This document shows positions 1 through 8,567 of a stretch of 64,000 nucleotides of DNA, one piece after another (the stretch's first letter is position 1; every line of letters starts with the position of its first letter). This stretch comes from Armatimonadota bacterium (GTDB taxonomy: Bacteria; Armatimonadota; Fimbriimonadia; Fimbriimonadales; Fimbriimonadaceae), in the NCBI GenBank assembly GCA_016789105.1, contig JAEURN010000006.1:310001-374000 (forward strand), read 5' to 3'. A program made the translations under genes and the position numbers. A model generated the notes under the pieces. It did no database searches. It had not been told where the DNA came from and worked only from the letters and a program-made list of their open reading frames with translations.

Positions 1-1
1 G

Positions 2-253
2 GTGGAAGGCGGGGACAAACTGATGCTGACCAACACCCGGGTTTACTTTGATTGGCTTCCCGCCGAGCCAGAGGCCGTCCAAGGCATCCTGAAAATCATG
101 AACCCGGTTGTGGACCTCCGCAAAGATTTGGGGCTCTATGATGCTGTCGAAGTCCAAAAGGTGAAGATTCGGGGCGGATTCTTGACCGCCTGGGGCAAGA
201 CCAAAATCCCAATCCGGCCAACTGACGAAGAACCGCCAGACTTCCGAAAATAG
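2..253 (+). CDS. C-terminal fragment of a DUF2993 (LmeA-like) protein
   Basis: The reading frame is open from the window edge to a TAG at 251-253, so this is the 3' end of a longer gene. The 83 visible residues contain a hydrophobic stretch followed by an NPVVDLRKDLGL segment and a final 'v.kv.i.gG.l...G' pattern, which resembles the end of DUF2993 / LmeA-like lipid-binding proteins. The next gene starts 5 nt later, so the two probably share an operon. Family assignment is tentative because the N-terminal part is missing. Confidence 0.5.
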   Translation: MEGGDKLMLTNTRVYFDWLPAEPEAVQGILKIMNPVVDLRKDLGLYDAVEVQKVKIRGGFLTAWGKTKIPIRPTDEEPPDFRK

Positions 254-258
254 GGAAG

Positions 259-1029
259 ATGGTGGCAGCAACCCTGGCAATTTTGGGATCGGCCTTTGGG
301 GAAGGGCCGATTGCCGAGCAAGTAGAAATAGGCAAGCGGGCTGCCGGCCGGTTCGACCAAGAGCATTGGCAAAGGCAGTTGCATATTGCCCCAACCGGCC
401 AAAGGGCAGACATCAGCACGATTTTCGGCGACGACCGCAAACCGATTGGCCGATGGAACGAAGGAGTCCGAAAACTGGATGTGGAATGGGTTTTCCGCCT
501 TTCGCCCGAGTTGATGTCCCGGTGGCTCGGATTCCTTTCGATGCGGGAAGGTTGGCTGGACGGCGAAATCGAGCGCCGTTGGTATGAACTCCGCCAACAG
601 CTGGCCGGGAGGCCGGTCTTTGTCGTTGTCTTGTCATCGTTCCCCAAAAAGGAGCTTTTTGGGCTCGATGACGACACTCCCTCTGACCCCGCTACACTTG
701 ACAACCTGGTTTTCCGGTTCGAACAAGGCGGTCGCAACATCGGCGCGACGGGTATCGAAATTCTGCGGATGCGGGCGCAGACACGGTCTGAATTGGATAT
801 GGTGCCGTGGTGGCAATTCACCCGGCTCAAACCGGTTTTGGGCAGCCTTTTCGAGTCAGATTTCGAGCCGCCAATCGTCCAGCGCGGCGACTACCACCGC
901 TCTTGGCGGTGGGTGACCCCGGACGTTGACCTTGCGGATGGGGAAGTGGCAGTCAAAGTGATGGATGCCCGGAAAACGAGGGTCGCAACTTTTTTCACCG
1001 GCGCCAAGCCCGGTACTTCCAAAGGGTGA
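259..1029 (+). CDS. Hypothetical exported protein
   Basis: A 256-residue protein I do not recognise. It starts with ATG 259, preceded by a good AGGGAAG ribosome-binding site that overlaps the stop of the upstream gene. The N-terminus (MVAATLAILGSAFG) is hydrophobic and could be a short signal peptide, though it lacks basic residues. The body is rich in Trp and Arg, with several WRW/EWVFR-type segments, and has no motif I can name. Its last 35 nt overlap the convergent glycosyltransferase gene. Likely co-transcribed with the preceding DUF2993-like gene. Confidence 0.6.
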   Translation: MVAATLAILGSAFGEGPIAEQVEIGKRAAGRFDQEHWQRQLHIAPTGQRADISTIFGDDRKPIGRWNEGVRKLDVEWVFRLSPELMSRWLGFLSMREGWLDGEIERRWYELRQQLAGRPVFVVVLSSFPKKELFGLDDDTPSDPATLDNLVFRFEQGGRNIGATGIEILRMRAQTRSELDMVPWWQFTRLKPVLGSLFESDFEPPIVQRGDYHRSWRWVTPDVDLADGEVAVKVMDARKTRVATFFTGAKPGTSKG

Positions 1030-1696
1030 GGAACGCCTCTGGCGCATCGGTCCACCGGATCTTTTTCCCAGCTTCTTTTGACCTGGGTTCGTAGCTGATG
1101 GGCAGTTCTTTGATCGTCTCGCCCATCCGGATGGCTTTCGCTGTGGCCTCAGGGCAGAATTCGAACCGTTGGCATTGGAGTCCCATGTCAACCAGCAGGT
1201 TGCGTCGGAATGCCTTGTAGCACGTAGCTTCGTCGGTCAGCTTTTGACCGTAAAGGAGCTTCACGGCATACCTGAGCATGAGGTTGACTAGCTTATTGGG
1301 CCAAGCCATGCCGCGGATCAATCCGCGGGTGAAGCGGCTGCCATAAACGACATTTGCCTGCCCCTCGAGGATTGGGGCAACCAAGGCCGGGATTTCCTCG
1401 GGGCGGTATTCCAGGTCGGCATCTTGGATGATCACAACTTCGCCCGTGCACGACGGGAGCCCGGTCCGAATGGCGTTGCCTTTACCGCCGGGTTCCGGGT
1501 TGGTGATTAACTTAATCCTTTCGCCGAATTCCGCAAGGATCTGGCCCGTGCGGTCTTTGCTTCCGTCATTCACAACCACAACTTCGAGGCTCAAAGGGAG
1601 CGCGAGGAGCCGGTCGACAACCTCGCGGATCGTGTCCTCCTCATTGTAGGCCGGCACGATCACAGAGACGGCCAATGCAGGATCAGGGGCGGACAT
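995..1696 (-). CDS. Family 2 glycosyltransferase (dolichol-phosphate-mannose synthase type)
   Basis: A GT-A glycosyltransferase of about 233 residues. Near the N-terminus it has VSVIVPAYNEEDTI, then VVNDGSKDRTG and QDADLEYRPEE. These are the nucleotide-sugar and metal-binding (DXD-like) motifs of GT2 enzymes of the DPM1-like group, which transfer sugars to polyprenyl phosphate or similar lipid acceptors. No transmembrane segment is evident, so it probably acts at the cytoplasmic membrane face. I chose ATG 1696 (MSAPDPALAVS) because the 20 residues before it, from ATG 1756, do not look like protein and would overlap the divergent dihydroorotase start. Its 3' end overlaps the upstream gene's 3' end by 35 nt. 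Confidence 0.85.
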   Translation of the reverse strand: MSAPDPALAVSVIVPAYNEEDTIREVVDRLLALPLSLEVVVVNDGSKDRTGQILAEFGERIKLITNPEPGGKGNAIRTGLPSCTGEVVIIQDADLEYRPEEIPALVAPILEGQANVVYGSRFTRGLIRGMAWPNKLVNLMLRYAVKLLYGQKLTDEATCYKAFRRNLLVDMGLQCQRFEFCPEATAKAIRMGETIKELPISYEPRSKEAGKKIRWTDAPEAFLTLWKYRAWRR

Positions 1697-1747
1697 CGAC
1701 CCCAAGAGGATACCTGCCAGCCCCCGGCGCGGATAAGATGCAAAGGG

Positions 1748-3079
1748 ATGGAGCATTTCGACCTTGTTGTCCGCGGAGGGACATTGGTATCGCCTCGCGG
1801 CCTGAATCGCGGCGACGTGGGCATCCGGGCCGGAAAAGTCGCCGCTGTCGGCGATCTCGCGGGATCATCCAGGACGACCGAAGTCAACGCATCTGGACTC
1901 CACGTTTTCCCAGGGGCAATCGACACTCAGGTCCATTTCCGTGAGCCCGGGATGGAGCACAAAGAGGATCTTGCCACCGGGACGCTTGCCGCAATCTGCG
2001 GCGGGGTCACTACGATTTTTGAAATGCCCAATACCAATCCGGCGACAACCACCGCCGATGCCCTGGCCGACAAACTCGACCGGGCCAAAGGCCGGTGCCA
2101 CTGCGATTACGGGTTTTTTGTGGGAGCCTCAGGTTCAAACATCCGCGACCTGCCCCAATTGGAAATGTTGCCCGGCACGCCGGGGGTCAAAATGTTTGCC
2201 GGCAGTTCGACCGGTGACTTGCTGGTGGAATCGTTAGAAGACCAACTCGGAGTCATGCAGCATGGAAAGCGCCCAATGGCGATCCATTCCGAGCTGGAGA
2301 GCCGATTGAGGGAGCGGAAGTCCCTCTTTGGCGAATCTCCCCATGTGCGGATGCATCCAGAAATTCGCGATGCCGAAGCGGCCCGGCTCAGCACGCAAAG
2401 GCTCATTGCCCTTTGCGAGGAGTCCAAGAGGCCAATCCACATCCTGCACATCTCGACGATGGAGGAGTTACCGCTTTTGGCCGATGCCAAAAAGCGGGGG
2501 CTCCCCGTGACCTGCGAGGTCACTCCGCACCACCTGACCCTCAACGACGCGGCGTATGAAACCTTGGGCACCCTCGTGCAAATGAACCCGCCGGTCCGGT
2601 CCGAGTCACACCGGCTCGCACTCTGGAAGGCGGTGAAAGAGGGCCTCTTCGACGTTTTTGGGAGCGACCACGCCCCGCACACGCTCGAAGAGAAATCAAA
2701 ATCCTATCCCCTTTCTCCAAGCGGCATGCCGGGTGTGCAAACGTTGTTCCCCGTCATGGTGGACTGGGCCCTGAAAGGGGAGGTTGAATTGACCCAGCTC
2801 TGCCACATGCTTATGGAACGGCCGGCCGAGCTCTACGGGATCAAAGGAAAGGGCCGGATCGAGGCTGGTTATGACGCAGACTTGGTCATTGTGGACACCC
2901 GCGCCAAATCGATTGTCAGGAATTTGGACATGAAGAGCAAATGCGGATGGACCCCTTACGATGGAATGGAACTCCACGGTCGGATCGAGCACGTTTTTTT
3001 GAGGGGACAGGCTCAAGTGATGGATGGAGAATGCCTTGCCAAGGCCATTGGAGAGCCGGCCACCTACATTTGGAAGTGA
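1748..3079 (+). CDS. pyrC: Dihydroorotase
   Basis: A 443-residue amidohydrolase of the class I dihydroorotase type, which cyclises carbamoyl-aspartate to dihydroorotate in pyrimidine synthesis. The metal-binding signature DTQVHFREPG lies near residue 58, followed by GGVTTIFEMPNT, a HILHIST segment with metal His, EVTPHHL, and the catalytic GSDHAPH near residue 310. A GIKGKGRIEAGYDADLVIVD tail is typical. ATG 1748 has an AAAGGG ribosome site directly upstream; a TAAGAT box 8 nt before the start suggests a very short leader. Other pyr genes are absent nearby. A related cyclic amidohydrolase (allantoinase) is the alternative, less likely. Confidence 0.9.
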   Translation: MEHFDLVVRGGTLVSPRGLNRGDVGIRAGKVAAVGDLAGSSRTTEVNASGLHVFPGAIDTQVHFREPGMEHKEDLATGTLAAICGGVTTIFEMPNTNPATTTADALADKLDRAKGRCHCDYGFFVGASGSNIRDLPQLEMLPGTPGVKMFAGSSTGDLLVESLEDQLGVMQHGKRPMAIHSELESRLRERKSLFGESPHVRMHPEIRDAEAARLSTQRLIALCEESKRPIHILHISTMEELPLLADAKKRGLPVTCEVTPHHLTLNDAAYETLGTLVQMNPPVRSESHRLALWKAVKEGLFDVFGSDHAPHTLEEKSKSYPLSPSGMPGVQTLFPVMVDWALKGEVELTQLCHMLMERPAELYGIKGKGRIEAGYDADLVIVDTRAKSIVRNLDMKSKCGWTPYDGMELHGRIEHVFLRGQAQVMDGECLAKAIGEPATYIWK

Positions 3080-3634
3080 TTGGGCCGTCTAAACATTAAA
3101 GACGTGGAGATCGGGCCTGGATTCAAAGAAACCTTGGTGCTTGCAGACGGGGGAGAGGTGCAACTCCGACTGGTCGCCGAGACCGATGGACCGGCCTTCG
3201 TTGCCGGACTCGAGCTTTGTAGCGACCGAACGATCTACAACCGGTTTATGGGTACCAAGCCCCGTTTCAGCGACTCAGAGCTGCGGTACCTGACGCGGGT
3301 TGACCCCGATCACCACGTGGCCATCGTCGGGTTCCAAACCGGAAAGCTTGTCGCCGTCGGTCGCATGGTCAGGTACGCGCACCGGGCCGATGCCGCGGAT
3401 TTCGGGTTGATCGTGGCCGACGCTTGGCAAGGGAACGGCTTGGGCAAACACCTGCTGAACCGGTTGACTGATGCAGCAAAGGAACGCGGGATTTCTTACC
3501 TTTGCGGGGAGATGTTCGCCACGAACACGGCCATGTTTGCCCTTGTCGATGGCCACCCCTATTATACGGACTGGATTTTGGATGGGTCGACCGCATCGTT
3601 TGAAATCGACTTGCGGTCGCCAAAATCAGGGTGA
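3080..3634 (+). CDS. GNAT family N-acetyltransferase
   Basis: A single GNAT domain fills the 184 residues. The acetyl-CoA binding segment reads DFGLIVADAWQGNGLGKHLLNRL (a Q-x-x-G-x-G/A loop), preceded by a strand with VAIVGFQTGKLVAVGRMVR. The C-terminal region holds the usual late strand. The likely start is TTG 3080, immediately after the dihydroorotase stop; a GTG at about 3102 is an alternative. Substrate unknown. The TGA stop lies inside the -35 box of the next gene's promoter. Confidence 0.8.
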   Translation: MGRLNIKDVEIGPGFKETLVLADGGEVQLRLVAETDGPAFVAGLELCSDRTIYNRFMGTKPRFSDSELRYLTRVDPDHHVAIVGFQTGKLVAVGRMVRYAHRADAADFGLIVADAWQGNGLGKHLLNRLTDAAKERGISYLCGEMFATNTAMFALVDGHPYYTDWILDGSTASFEIDLRSPKSG

Positions 3635-3660
3635 CAATCGGCGCCGAGACTGCGTATGAT
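3631..3660 (+). promoter_or_regulatory. Sigma-70 type promoter of the S9 peptidase gene (leaderless)
   Basis: A GTGACA box (3631-3636), an 18-nt spacer and TATGAT (3655-3660) match TTGACA/TATAAT at 5 of 6 positions each. The ATG at 3668 follows after 7 nt, so transcription should start at or within a base or two of the start codon, giving a leaderless mRNA. The ATG inside TATGAT (3656) is therefore not the likely translation start. Confidence 0.7.
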
Positions 3661-3667
3661 CGCGGGT

Positions 3668-6034
3668 ATGCGTTGCCATCGATGCTTGGCCCTGCTTTTA
3701 GCCGGCCTTTCCGCAATCGTCTTTGCCGATACAGGCTTGGAACTTGCCACCCAGAGGGAAACTGACCTCCGCTTTGACGATCTGTTTCCTCGGCGTTCGG
3801 CGTTTGGTTCAACTGCCCGGCTCCTTGGTTGGTCTCACGACGACCGGTACCTTGCCTACGCGTGGAATCCGTTCCGGGTCATCGGGAACGATTTGTGGCT
3901 TTACGATTCAAAGACCGGTAAATCGATCCAGGTCACCAGCCCCCAGACCTTCCTGCCGTTCGATGGGGACATCCCGGATGCGCTCAAGCAGTTCGAAGAA
4001 GACGAGAAGCGCTGGCAAGAGTGGGAAAAACTATCCGACACCGAATTCCGCCAAGCCCAACAGGATTACCAGGAAAAGCAGCAGAAGGAGCGGACTCCTC
4101 GCAAATCCTATGGTGGCCCTTCCTCGATCGAGTGGGCCCACAACTCTGATGAGTTCTTGATGACCTACAAGGGTGACATCTATCGGTGGAAAGTTGGAGA
4201 AAAGTCGCCCGTCCGGCTCACCGACACGAGTGACGGCGAAACCAATGTCGAATACCTCCCCGATGACAAGGGGTTCGTCTTCCAGCGGGGTTCCGCCGTG
4301 TACCGAATGCGCTTCGACGGCCCGTCGGTGGTGCAGCTTTCGCCGAGCCTCGATGGCGGCAAAGCGTTTGGCGGATACCGCATTTCCCCCGACGGAAACT
4401 GGATGATGGTGTTTGCCAGCAAAGATGTGCCAGGTACCCGGATGGTCGATTACATCACCTACCGAGGGAGGTTCGCCGAAGCCAAAAAAACCGAGCGTGG
4501 CGTGGCCGATGACGACTTCCTCGGCGAAAGCTACCTGTACCTTTACGATATTCGCGAATCCACGATTGCAGACAAATCCAAGAAAAACGAACCGTTTGAG
4601 ATCTGGAAATGGAAAGGTGGCGAGCAATGGGAGGAAACATCCATCGCCGACAAGCCTTGGAGCAAGGACGGCAAGAGGTTTGTGTTCGGATCTTGGAAGC
4701 GGGACGAGAAGGAACTCAAAATCAATGAAGTCGACATCGATGCCAAAAAGGTAACCGAAATCTACAAGGGCACGAGCGATGGGGAACATCGCACGCCCAG
4801 TATGGCCGACCCCTTCTACGCCCCAGATGACAAATCCGTGGTTTGCCTCCTTGATAAATCCGGGTGGCGGCAAATGCACCTCTTGGACGGAAAGGGTGGA
4901 GAGCGCCAACTCACGTTCGGCGAGTTCGAAACGTATCCCTTGCAAATCTCAGCCGACGGGAAAGGCGTACTGGCGACTTCCAGTAAGGAAGAGCTCTCCC
5001 GCGCCGACGTTTACCGGATCGACCTGGCATCTTTGGAGATGCGGAGGCTTTCGACGATGGACGGTGTTCACACCACCCCGGTGTTTGCGCACAAATCTGA
5101 CCGTTACGGAAGCATTTTCAGCTCCTGGAGCCAGATGCGTGAAATGGTTGTCCACGACGGGAAGCAAGAACAGATCGTCACGGATTCGCACGACAAAGCC
5201 AAGTTCTGGGCGATGATCAAAGAAAAGCCCACTTTGTTCACCTACAAAAACCGCCACGGCGATACGATCCACGGGTACCAGATGGTTCCCAAAGACATGA
5301 AACCGGGCGAGAAACGCCCCTTGTTCATCTATGTGTACGGGGGGCCATTGGGGACCGGGAACTCGGTCGTGGACGGTTCGTTCAACTCCACCGCCTACCT
5401 GTTTGCCGAGTATCTGACCCACACCCTGGGCTACATCACGGTGACGATCGACCCCCGCGGCCAAAGCGGTTACAGCGCAGCTTTTGGCCGGGCCAACTGG
5501 GATGCGCCCGGTGTTGCCCAAACGGAAGACCTCGTCGATTTGGTCAAATACTATGACGAGATGGGGATGGTTGACCGGTCGCGGGTTGGAATCAACGGGT
5601 GGTCTTTCGGGGGATTCCAAACCCAGATGTGCATGTACACGGCGCCGGAATACTTCACTTTGGGTATTGCAGGGGCCGGGCCGACCGAGTGGCAAAACTA
5701 CAACACCTGGTATTCAGGTGGGGTCATCGGCAATGCGCCAAAGGGGAAAGTGGATGAAATCGACAAGTTCTCGCTGACCCACATCGCTAAAAACCTCCAA
5801 AGCCCCTTGTTGCTGTTGCATGGCATGGAAGACACGAATGTCTTGTTCCAAGACACGGTCCACGTCTACCGCAAACTGCTGCAAGCGGGCAAAGGGCCGC
5901 TTGTGGAGCTGTGCTTGGATCCAACGGGCAGCCACGGCCTTGGCGGGGATGTCAACACCAAAGACCGGCATGCGGTTTATTTGGCGTTCATCCTCAAACA
6001 TTGGGAAGCTGGCCGCGCGCCTGCTCCGAACTAG
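3668..6034 (+). CDS. Exported S9 family prolyl-oligopeptidase / DPP-IV-like serine peptidase
   Basis: 788 residues from ATG 3668. The N-terminus MRCHRCLALLLAGLSAIVFA is a signal peptide ending near residue 20, so the enzyme acts outside the cytoplasm. The middle is a beta-propeller with TolB/DPP-IV style repeats (for example ISPDGNWMMVFAS). The C-terminal alpha/beta-hydrolase domain carries the triad: Ser646 in GWSFGGFQ, Asp722 in GMEDTNVLF and His756 in GSHGLGG. Such peptidases cleave short peptides, often after proline or small residues. I preferred ATG 3668 over ATG 3656 because the latter lies in the promoter -10 box. Expressed from its own promoter. Confidence 0.9.
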   Translation: MRCHRCLALLLAGLSAIVFADTGLELATQRETDLRFDDLFPRRSAFGSTARLLGWSHDDRYLAYAWNPFRVIGNDLWLYDSKTGKSIQVTSPQTFLPFDGDIPDALKQFEEDEKRWQEWEKLSDTEFRQAQQDYQEKQQKERTPRKSYGGPSSIEWAHNSDEFLMTYKGDIYRWKVGEKSPVRLTDTSDGETNVEYLPDDKGFVFQRGSAVYRMRFDGPSVVQLSPSLDGGKAFGGYRISPDGNWMMVFASKDVPGTRMVDYITYRGRFAEAKKTERGVADDDFLGESYLYLYDIRESTIADKSKKNEPFEIWKWKGGEQWEETSIADKPWSKDGKRFVFGSWKRDEKELKINEVDIDAKKVTEIYKGTSDGEHRTPSMADPFYAPDDKSVVCLLDKSGWRQMHLLDGKGGERQLTFGEFETYPLQISADGKGVLATSSKEELSRADVYRIDLASLEMRRLSTMDGVHTTPVFAHKSDRYGSIFSSWSQMREMVVHDGKQEQIVTDSHDKAKFWAMIKEKPTLFTYKNRHGDTIHGYQMVPKDMKPGEKRPLFIYVYGGPLGTGNSVVDGSFNSTAYLFAEYLTHTLGYITVTIDPRGQSGYSAAFGRANWDAPGVAQTEDLVDLVKYYDEMGMVDRSRVGINGWSFGGFQTQMCMYTAPEYFTLGIAGAGPTEWQNYNTWYSGGVIGNAPKGKVDEIDKFSLTHIAKNLQSPLLLLHGMEDTNVLFQDTVHVYRKLLQAGKGPLVELCLDPTGSHGLGGDVNTKDRHAVYLAFILKHWEAGRAPAPN

Positions 6035-6052
6035 GTCCCGGAACGCGATGCC

Positions 6053-6094
6053 GCGATCCTCTGTCTAAACGGGTGTGAGCAGACAGAGGATCGC
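6053..6094 (+). promoter_or_regulatory. Perfect 14-bp inverted repeat enclosing a start codon
   Basis: GCGATCCTCTGTCT (6053-6066) is exactly complementary to AGACAGAGGATCGC (6081-6094), with a 14-nt loop that contains the GTG start (6075) of the DUF4230 gene and the GGG before it. The right arm is coding sequence. CTTTGTT follows, so it could also act as a weak terminator for the peptidase gene. It could equally regulate translation of the downstream gene. Confidence 0.7.
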
Positions 6095-6689
6095 CTTTGT
6101 TGCGGCTGGTGTGGCGGCAATACTCTTGGTCGGGTTCGGCGTTGGTCGGATCTCGGCACCGCAGGCTGGTTCAAGGTCCGCACCGCTGATCCTCAAAGAG
6201 GTGAGGCTTCTGGGGGATTTGCACCTGGTGGAACACCGGTATCAAACCGTGATCTCGGTCGAAAGCCACCGGGAAGCGCCTCCGTGGACGCAAGGCGTGC
6301 CCATTGTCAGCCAGGCTGTTGGAGGATTGGTGGAATCCGCCACAAAGAACAACGCCCTCGTCACCGTTCAGGGATCGGTCGAAGCAGGTGTGGATCTCTC
6401 CAAAGCCGAAATTTCCGGCAACGGCAGCGAAATTGCCGTGAAGCTCCCCAGAGCCAGGATCTATCCCGCCAATGTCGATGCCGAACTCCACTCCCAAACT
6501 CATTCCATTGGGTGGGATGACCGCAATTTGGCCCTCAAAGCCCGCCGGGTCGGGGCAGAACGGTTTGAAGCCGCCAGTCTGAAGGCCGGCATCTTGGCCG
6601 CCGCCGAAGATAGGGCCAAAGATCAGGTCGCCAAGATGTTCCGTTCGTCGGGAGTAGAATCCGTCCGAATCGAGTTTGTGGATTTGTGA
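6075..6689 (+). CDS. DUF4230 family membrane-anchored protein
   Basis: A 204-residue protein with one N-terminal transmembrane helix (about residues 7-24) and an external domain. The pattern ILKEVRLLGDLHLVEHRYQTVI, then VTVQGSVEAGVDLSKAEI and VKLPRARIYPANVDAEL, matches DUF4230 proteins, whose role is unknown. The C-terminal helix (AEDRAKDQVAKMFRSSGVESVRIEF) is also typical. The start is GTG 6075, inside the loop of a 14-bp inverted repeat. It follows the peptidase gene by 40 nt and is followed 56 nt later by the L,D-transpeptidase gene. Confidence 0.75.
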   Translation: MSRQRIAFVAAGVAAILLVGFGVGRISAPQAGSRSAPLILKEVRLLGDLHLVEHRYQTVISVESHREAPPWTQGVPIVSQAVGGLVESATKNNALVTVQGSVEAGVDLSKAEISGNGSEIAVKLPRARIYPANVDAELHSQTHSIGWDDRNLALKARRVGAERFEAASLKAGILAAAEDRAKDQVAKMFRSSGVESVRIEFVDL

Positions 6690-6745
6690 AGAGTTGCACA
6701 TAATCTGAGTGGAAATGCCAAATGGCAACCGAGCATAGATAAAAG

Positions 6746-7516
6746 ATGAAAGGCCTTGGACTGATCGCAATCGCCGCTTTGGCTCCGTTCGCCTATTGCC
6801 AAAAGGGCCCCACGGTGGTCATGCCGTCGGAAGGGGATATCGAAGGGGTCACCTTTGACTCGGCACGAGGGGCTGTCTATGTCCCGATCTTGGAGTTTAG
6901 CGATGCTTTTGGTTTGGATGCCCATTACGATAGCAAGGGCAAACAATACACGCTGGAAGGAGTCAAGATCGCCAGCAAAATCACGAAGGTCTTGTTCGAC
7001 GGATCCATCTTGGTCGACATCAAAAGCTTGGATATCCCCAATATCCATGTCCAGTGGGATGAGGAGTCAAATTCTTATCAAATCGACACCGAAACCCATT
7101 TCGGGATTGTCACAGTCCCCGAACAATGGGTTGAAGTCAACCTGACGGCCCAGCGGCTCCGCGCCTACCAAGGCAACCGATTGGTCATGGAAACAAAGGT
7201 CAGCACAGGTAAGCGGGGGTATTCCACGCCAACCGGGGAATATACGGCTGGCCCCGAAAAAAGCCGATACCGCACCAGTGCCAAATACGAAAACGCGCCG
7301 ATGCCATTCAGCGTCCAACTCCGTGGAGGGTATTTCATCCACGGTTCGTCGAGCGTCCCCAACTACCCGGCTTCCCATGGTTGCGTGCGAATGCCGCTGA
7401 CCGGGATGAATGCCGCCCGATACTTCTACGAATGGGTTGGGGTCGGGGCTCCCATCACGCTCCGTTATGGGTGGTCCGAAAGGGTTGCCGCCCTAGATTC
7501 AGCAGCTAAAAACTGA
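6746..7516 (+). CDS. Exported L,D-transpeptidase (YkuD domain)
   Basis: 256 residues. A signal peptide (MKGLGLIAIAALAPFAYC) precedes a domain of about 90 residues (VVMPSEGDIEG...VDIKSLDI) that resembles the copper-amine-oxidase-like N-terminal fold used as a wall-binding module. The YkuD catalytic domain follows: WVEVNLTAQRLRAYQGN, STPTGEY, and the active-site block HGSSSVPN...SHGCVRMP with nucleophile Cys213. The enzyme would make 3-3 cross-links or attach proteins to peptidoglycan in the periplasm. Its last 11 nt overlap a small gene predicted on the other strand. Confidence 0.9.
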   Translation: MKGLGLIAIAALAPFAYCQKGPTVVMPSEGDIEGVTFDSARGAVYVPILEFSDAFGLDAHYDSKGKQYTLEGVKIASKITKVLFDGSILVDIKSLDIPNIHVQWDEESNSYQIDTETHFGIVTVPEQWVEVNLTAQRLRAYQGNRLVMETKVSTGKRGYSTPTGEYTAGPEKSRYRTSAKYENAPMPFSVQLRGGYFIHGSSSVPNYPASHGCVRMPLTGMNAARYFYEWVGVGAPITLRYGWSERVAALDSAAKN

Positions 7517-7679
7517 ATCCCGGCCGGAAACGGCTTCCTACTGCCCCCCGCCGGAAAATCTGGCCGAGTTTCAAGACGAGGCTCCAGGCAAACCGGGCGA
7601 TCCGGATCAATGTTTCAATCGATGTAGCAAGCGCTGCCAGCGTGATCAAGGCTTTTATGAGTTTTGCGATCCCAGCCAT
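7506..7679 (-). CDS. Possible 57-residue membrane-associated small protein
   Basis: Reading from ATG 7679 gives MAGIAKLIKALITLAALA followed by TSIETLIRIARFAWSLVLKLGQIF and a basic, aromatic tail. A hydrophobic helix is followed by an amphipathic one, a pattern that is unlikely by chance. AGGGG sits just before the ATG. It lies 39 nt downstream of the nitrilase gene on the same strand, so it may be the third gene of that operon. It overlaps the end of the L,D-transpeptidase gene by 11 nt. I know no family for it. The short SD spacing lowers confidence. Confidence 0.4.
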   Translation of the reverse strand: MAGIAKLIKALITLAALATSIETLIRIARFAWSLVLKLGQIFRRGAVGSRFRPGFSF

Positions 7680-7718
7680 ACCCCTATTGACGGCAGATCG
7701 TCGTTTGGGTTGCAGGGG

Positions 7719-8567
7719 TCAGGTCAAGATCTGCCAATTACCCTTGTCGCGGTCGTGCCAATTCCGGACATCGTCCCGATCCCGCGCTTCCTCAATCAAC
7801 CCGATTGGGAGGTCGGCTACGGCGATTGACTCTTCGTTGAATGGCGTCTGAGCCAAAATTCCGTCTTCGCGGAATGGCTCGACCGGTGGGCAAAGGATGG
7901 CGCTTGAGCCATATGTCCGGCTAACGGGCTCCCGGCCCAAGGATCCCACCAACGCCGAATGGATGACGAATACTTGGCATTCCACCGACCTGGCGTGGCA
8001 CGACCACCGAACCCGGTGGAACCCACGGGGGAACTCATTGTAGGCAGGCACGGCCAGTATTTTTGCCCCGGCTTCGCAAAGAGCCCTCGCCGAGCCGGGA
8101 AACTCGCTGTCGTAGCAGACAAGTGTCCCGAGCCTCTGATCCTCCGCCAACTTCAGCCCTTGTCCTTCGGAGATCCGCCACTCTTCAAGTTCCCACTGGG
8201 TCAGCACATTCTTTGGCTGGAGAAAGGACGAATCCGGCGTGCAAACCAAGGCTGAATTGAAATACTGCCCCTCGACCTCGTGAAGGTGGCTGCCGGCGAC
8301 CAATGTGATGCCATAGTCACGAGCAAGTGACTCGCAATGGGCCCTGACCTGCGGGAACTCTGAGGCCAGGGTCGCCGCAACGTCCTCTTGTGGGATCGGC
8401 CCATGGTACGAAATCCGTTCCAAGTCGATGGACTCGGGCAGGACGACGAGTTCGGCACCGAGCCTGGCCGCGCGTCCGACCAAGTCGGCGGCATGCCCCA
8501 AAAAGGCGTCGGGCGAAGCGCATTCCTGGATCGCCCAACTCACGGCCGCGGCCCTCACGGTTTCCAT
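7719..8567 (-). CDS. Carbon-nitrogen hydrolase (nitrilase superfamily)
   Basis: 282 residues from ATG 8567. The nitrilase triad is visible: Glu45 (VVLPES), Lys119 (FLQPKNVLTQWE) and Cys151 (VCYDSEFPGSARALCEAGA). Family members hydrolyse amides or nitriles in small molecules; the substrate cannot be told here. The gene overlaps the end of the upstream GNAT gene by 13 nt, so the two are translationally coupled. The order GNAT then hydrolase repeats the domain order of fused GNAT-nitrilase proteins such as Bacillus YhcX, and this pair looks like the split version. Confidence 0.88.
   Translation of the reverse strand: METVRAAAVSWAIQECASPDAFLGHAADLVGRAARLGAELVVLPESIDLERISYHGPIPQEDVAATLASEFPQVRAHCESLARDYGITLVAGSHLHEVEGQYFNSALVCTPDSSFLQPKNVLTQWELEEWRISEGQGLKLAEDQRLGTLVCYDSEFPGSARALCEAGAKILAVPAYNEFPRGFHRVRWSCHARSVECQVFVIHSALVGSLGREPVSRTYGSSAILCPPVEPFREDGILAQTPFNEESIAVADLPIGLIEEARDRDDVRNWHDRDKGNWQILT

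Noticed and set aside
96-830. Long minus-strand frame over the first genes
   Set aside because: It is antisense to the plus-strand coding region, Ser/Pro/Arg rich, with no motif; typical shadow frame in G+C-rich DNA.
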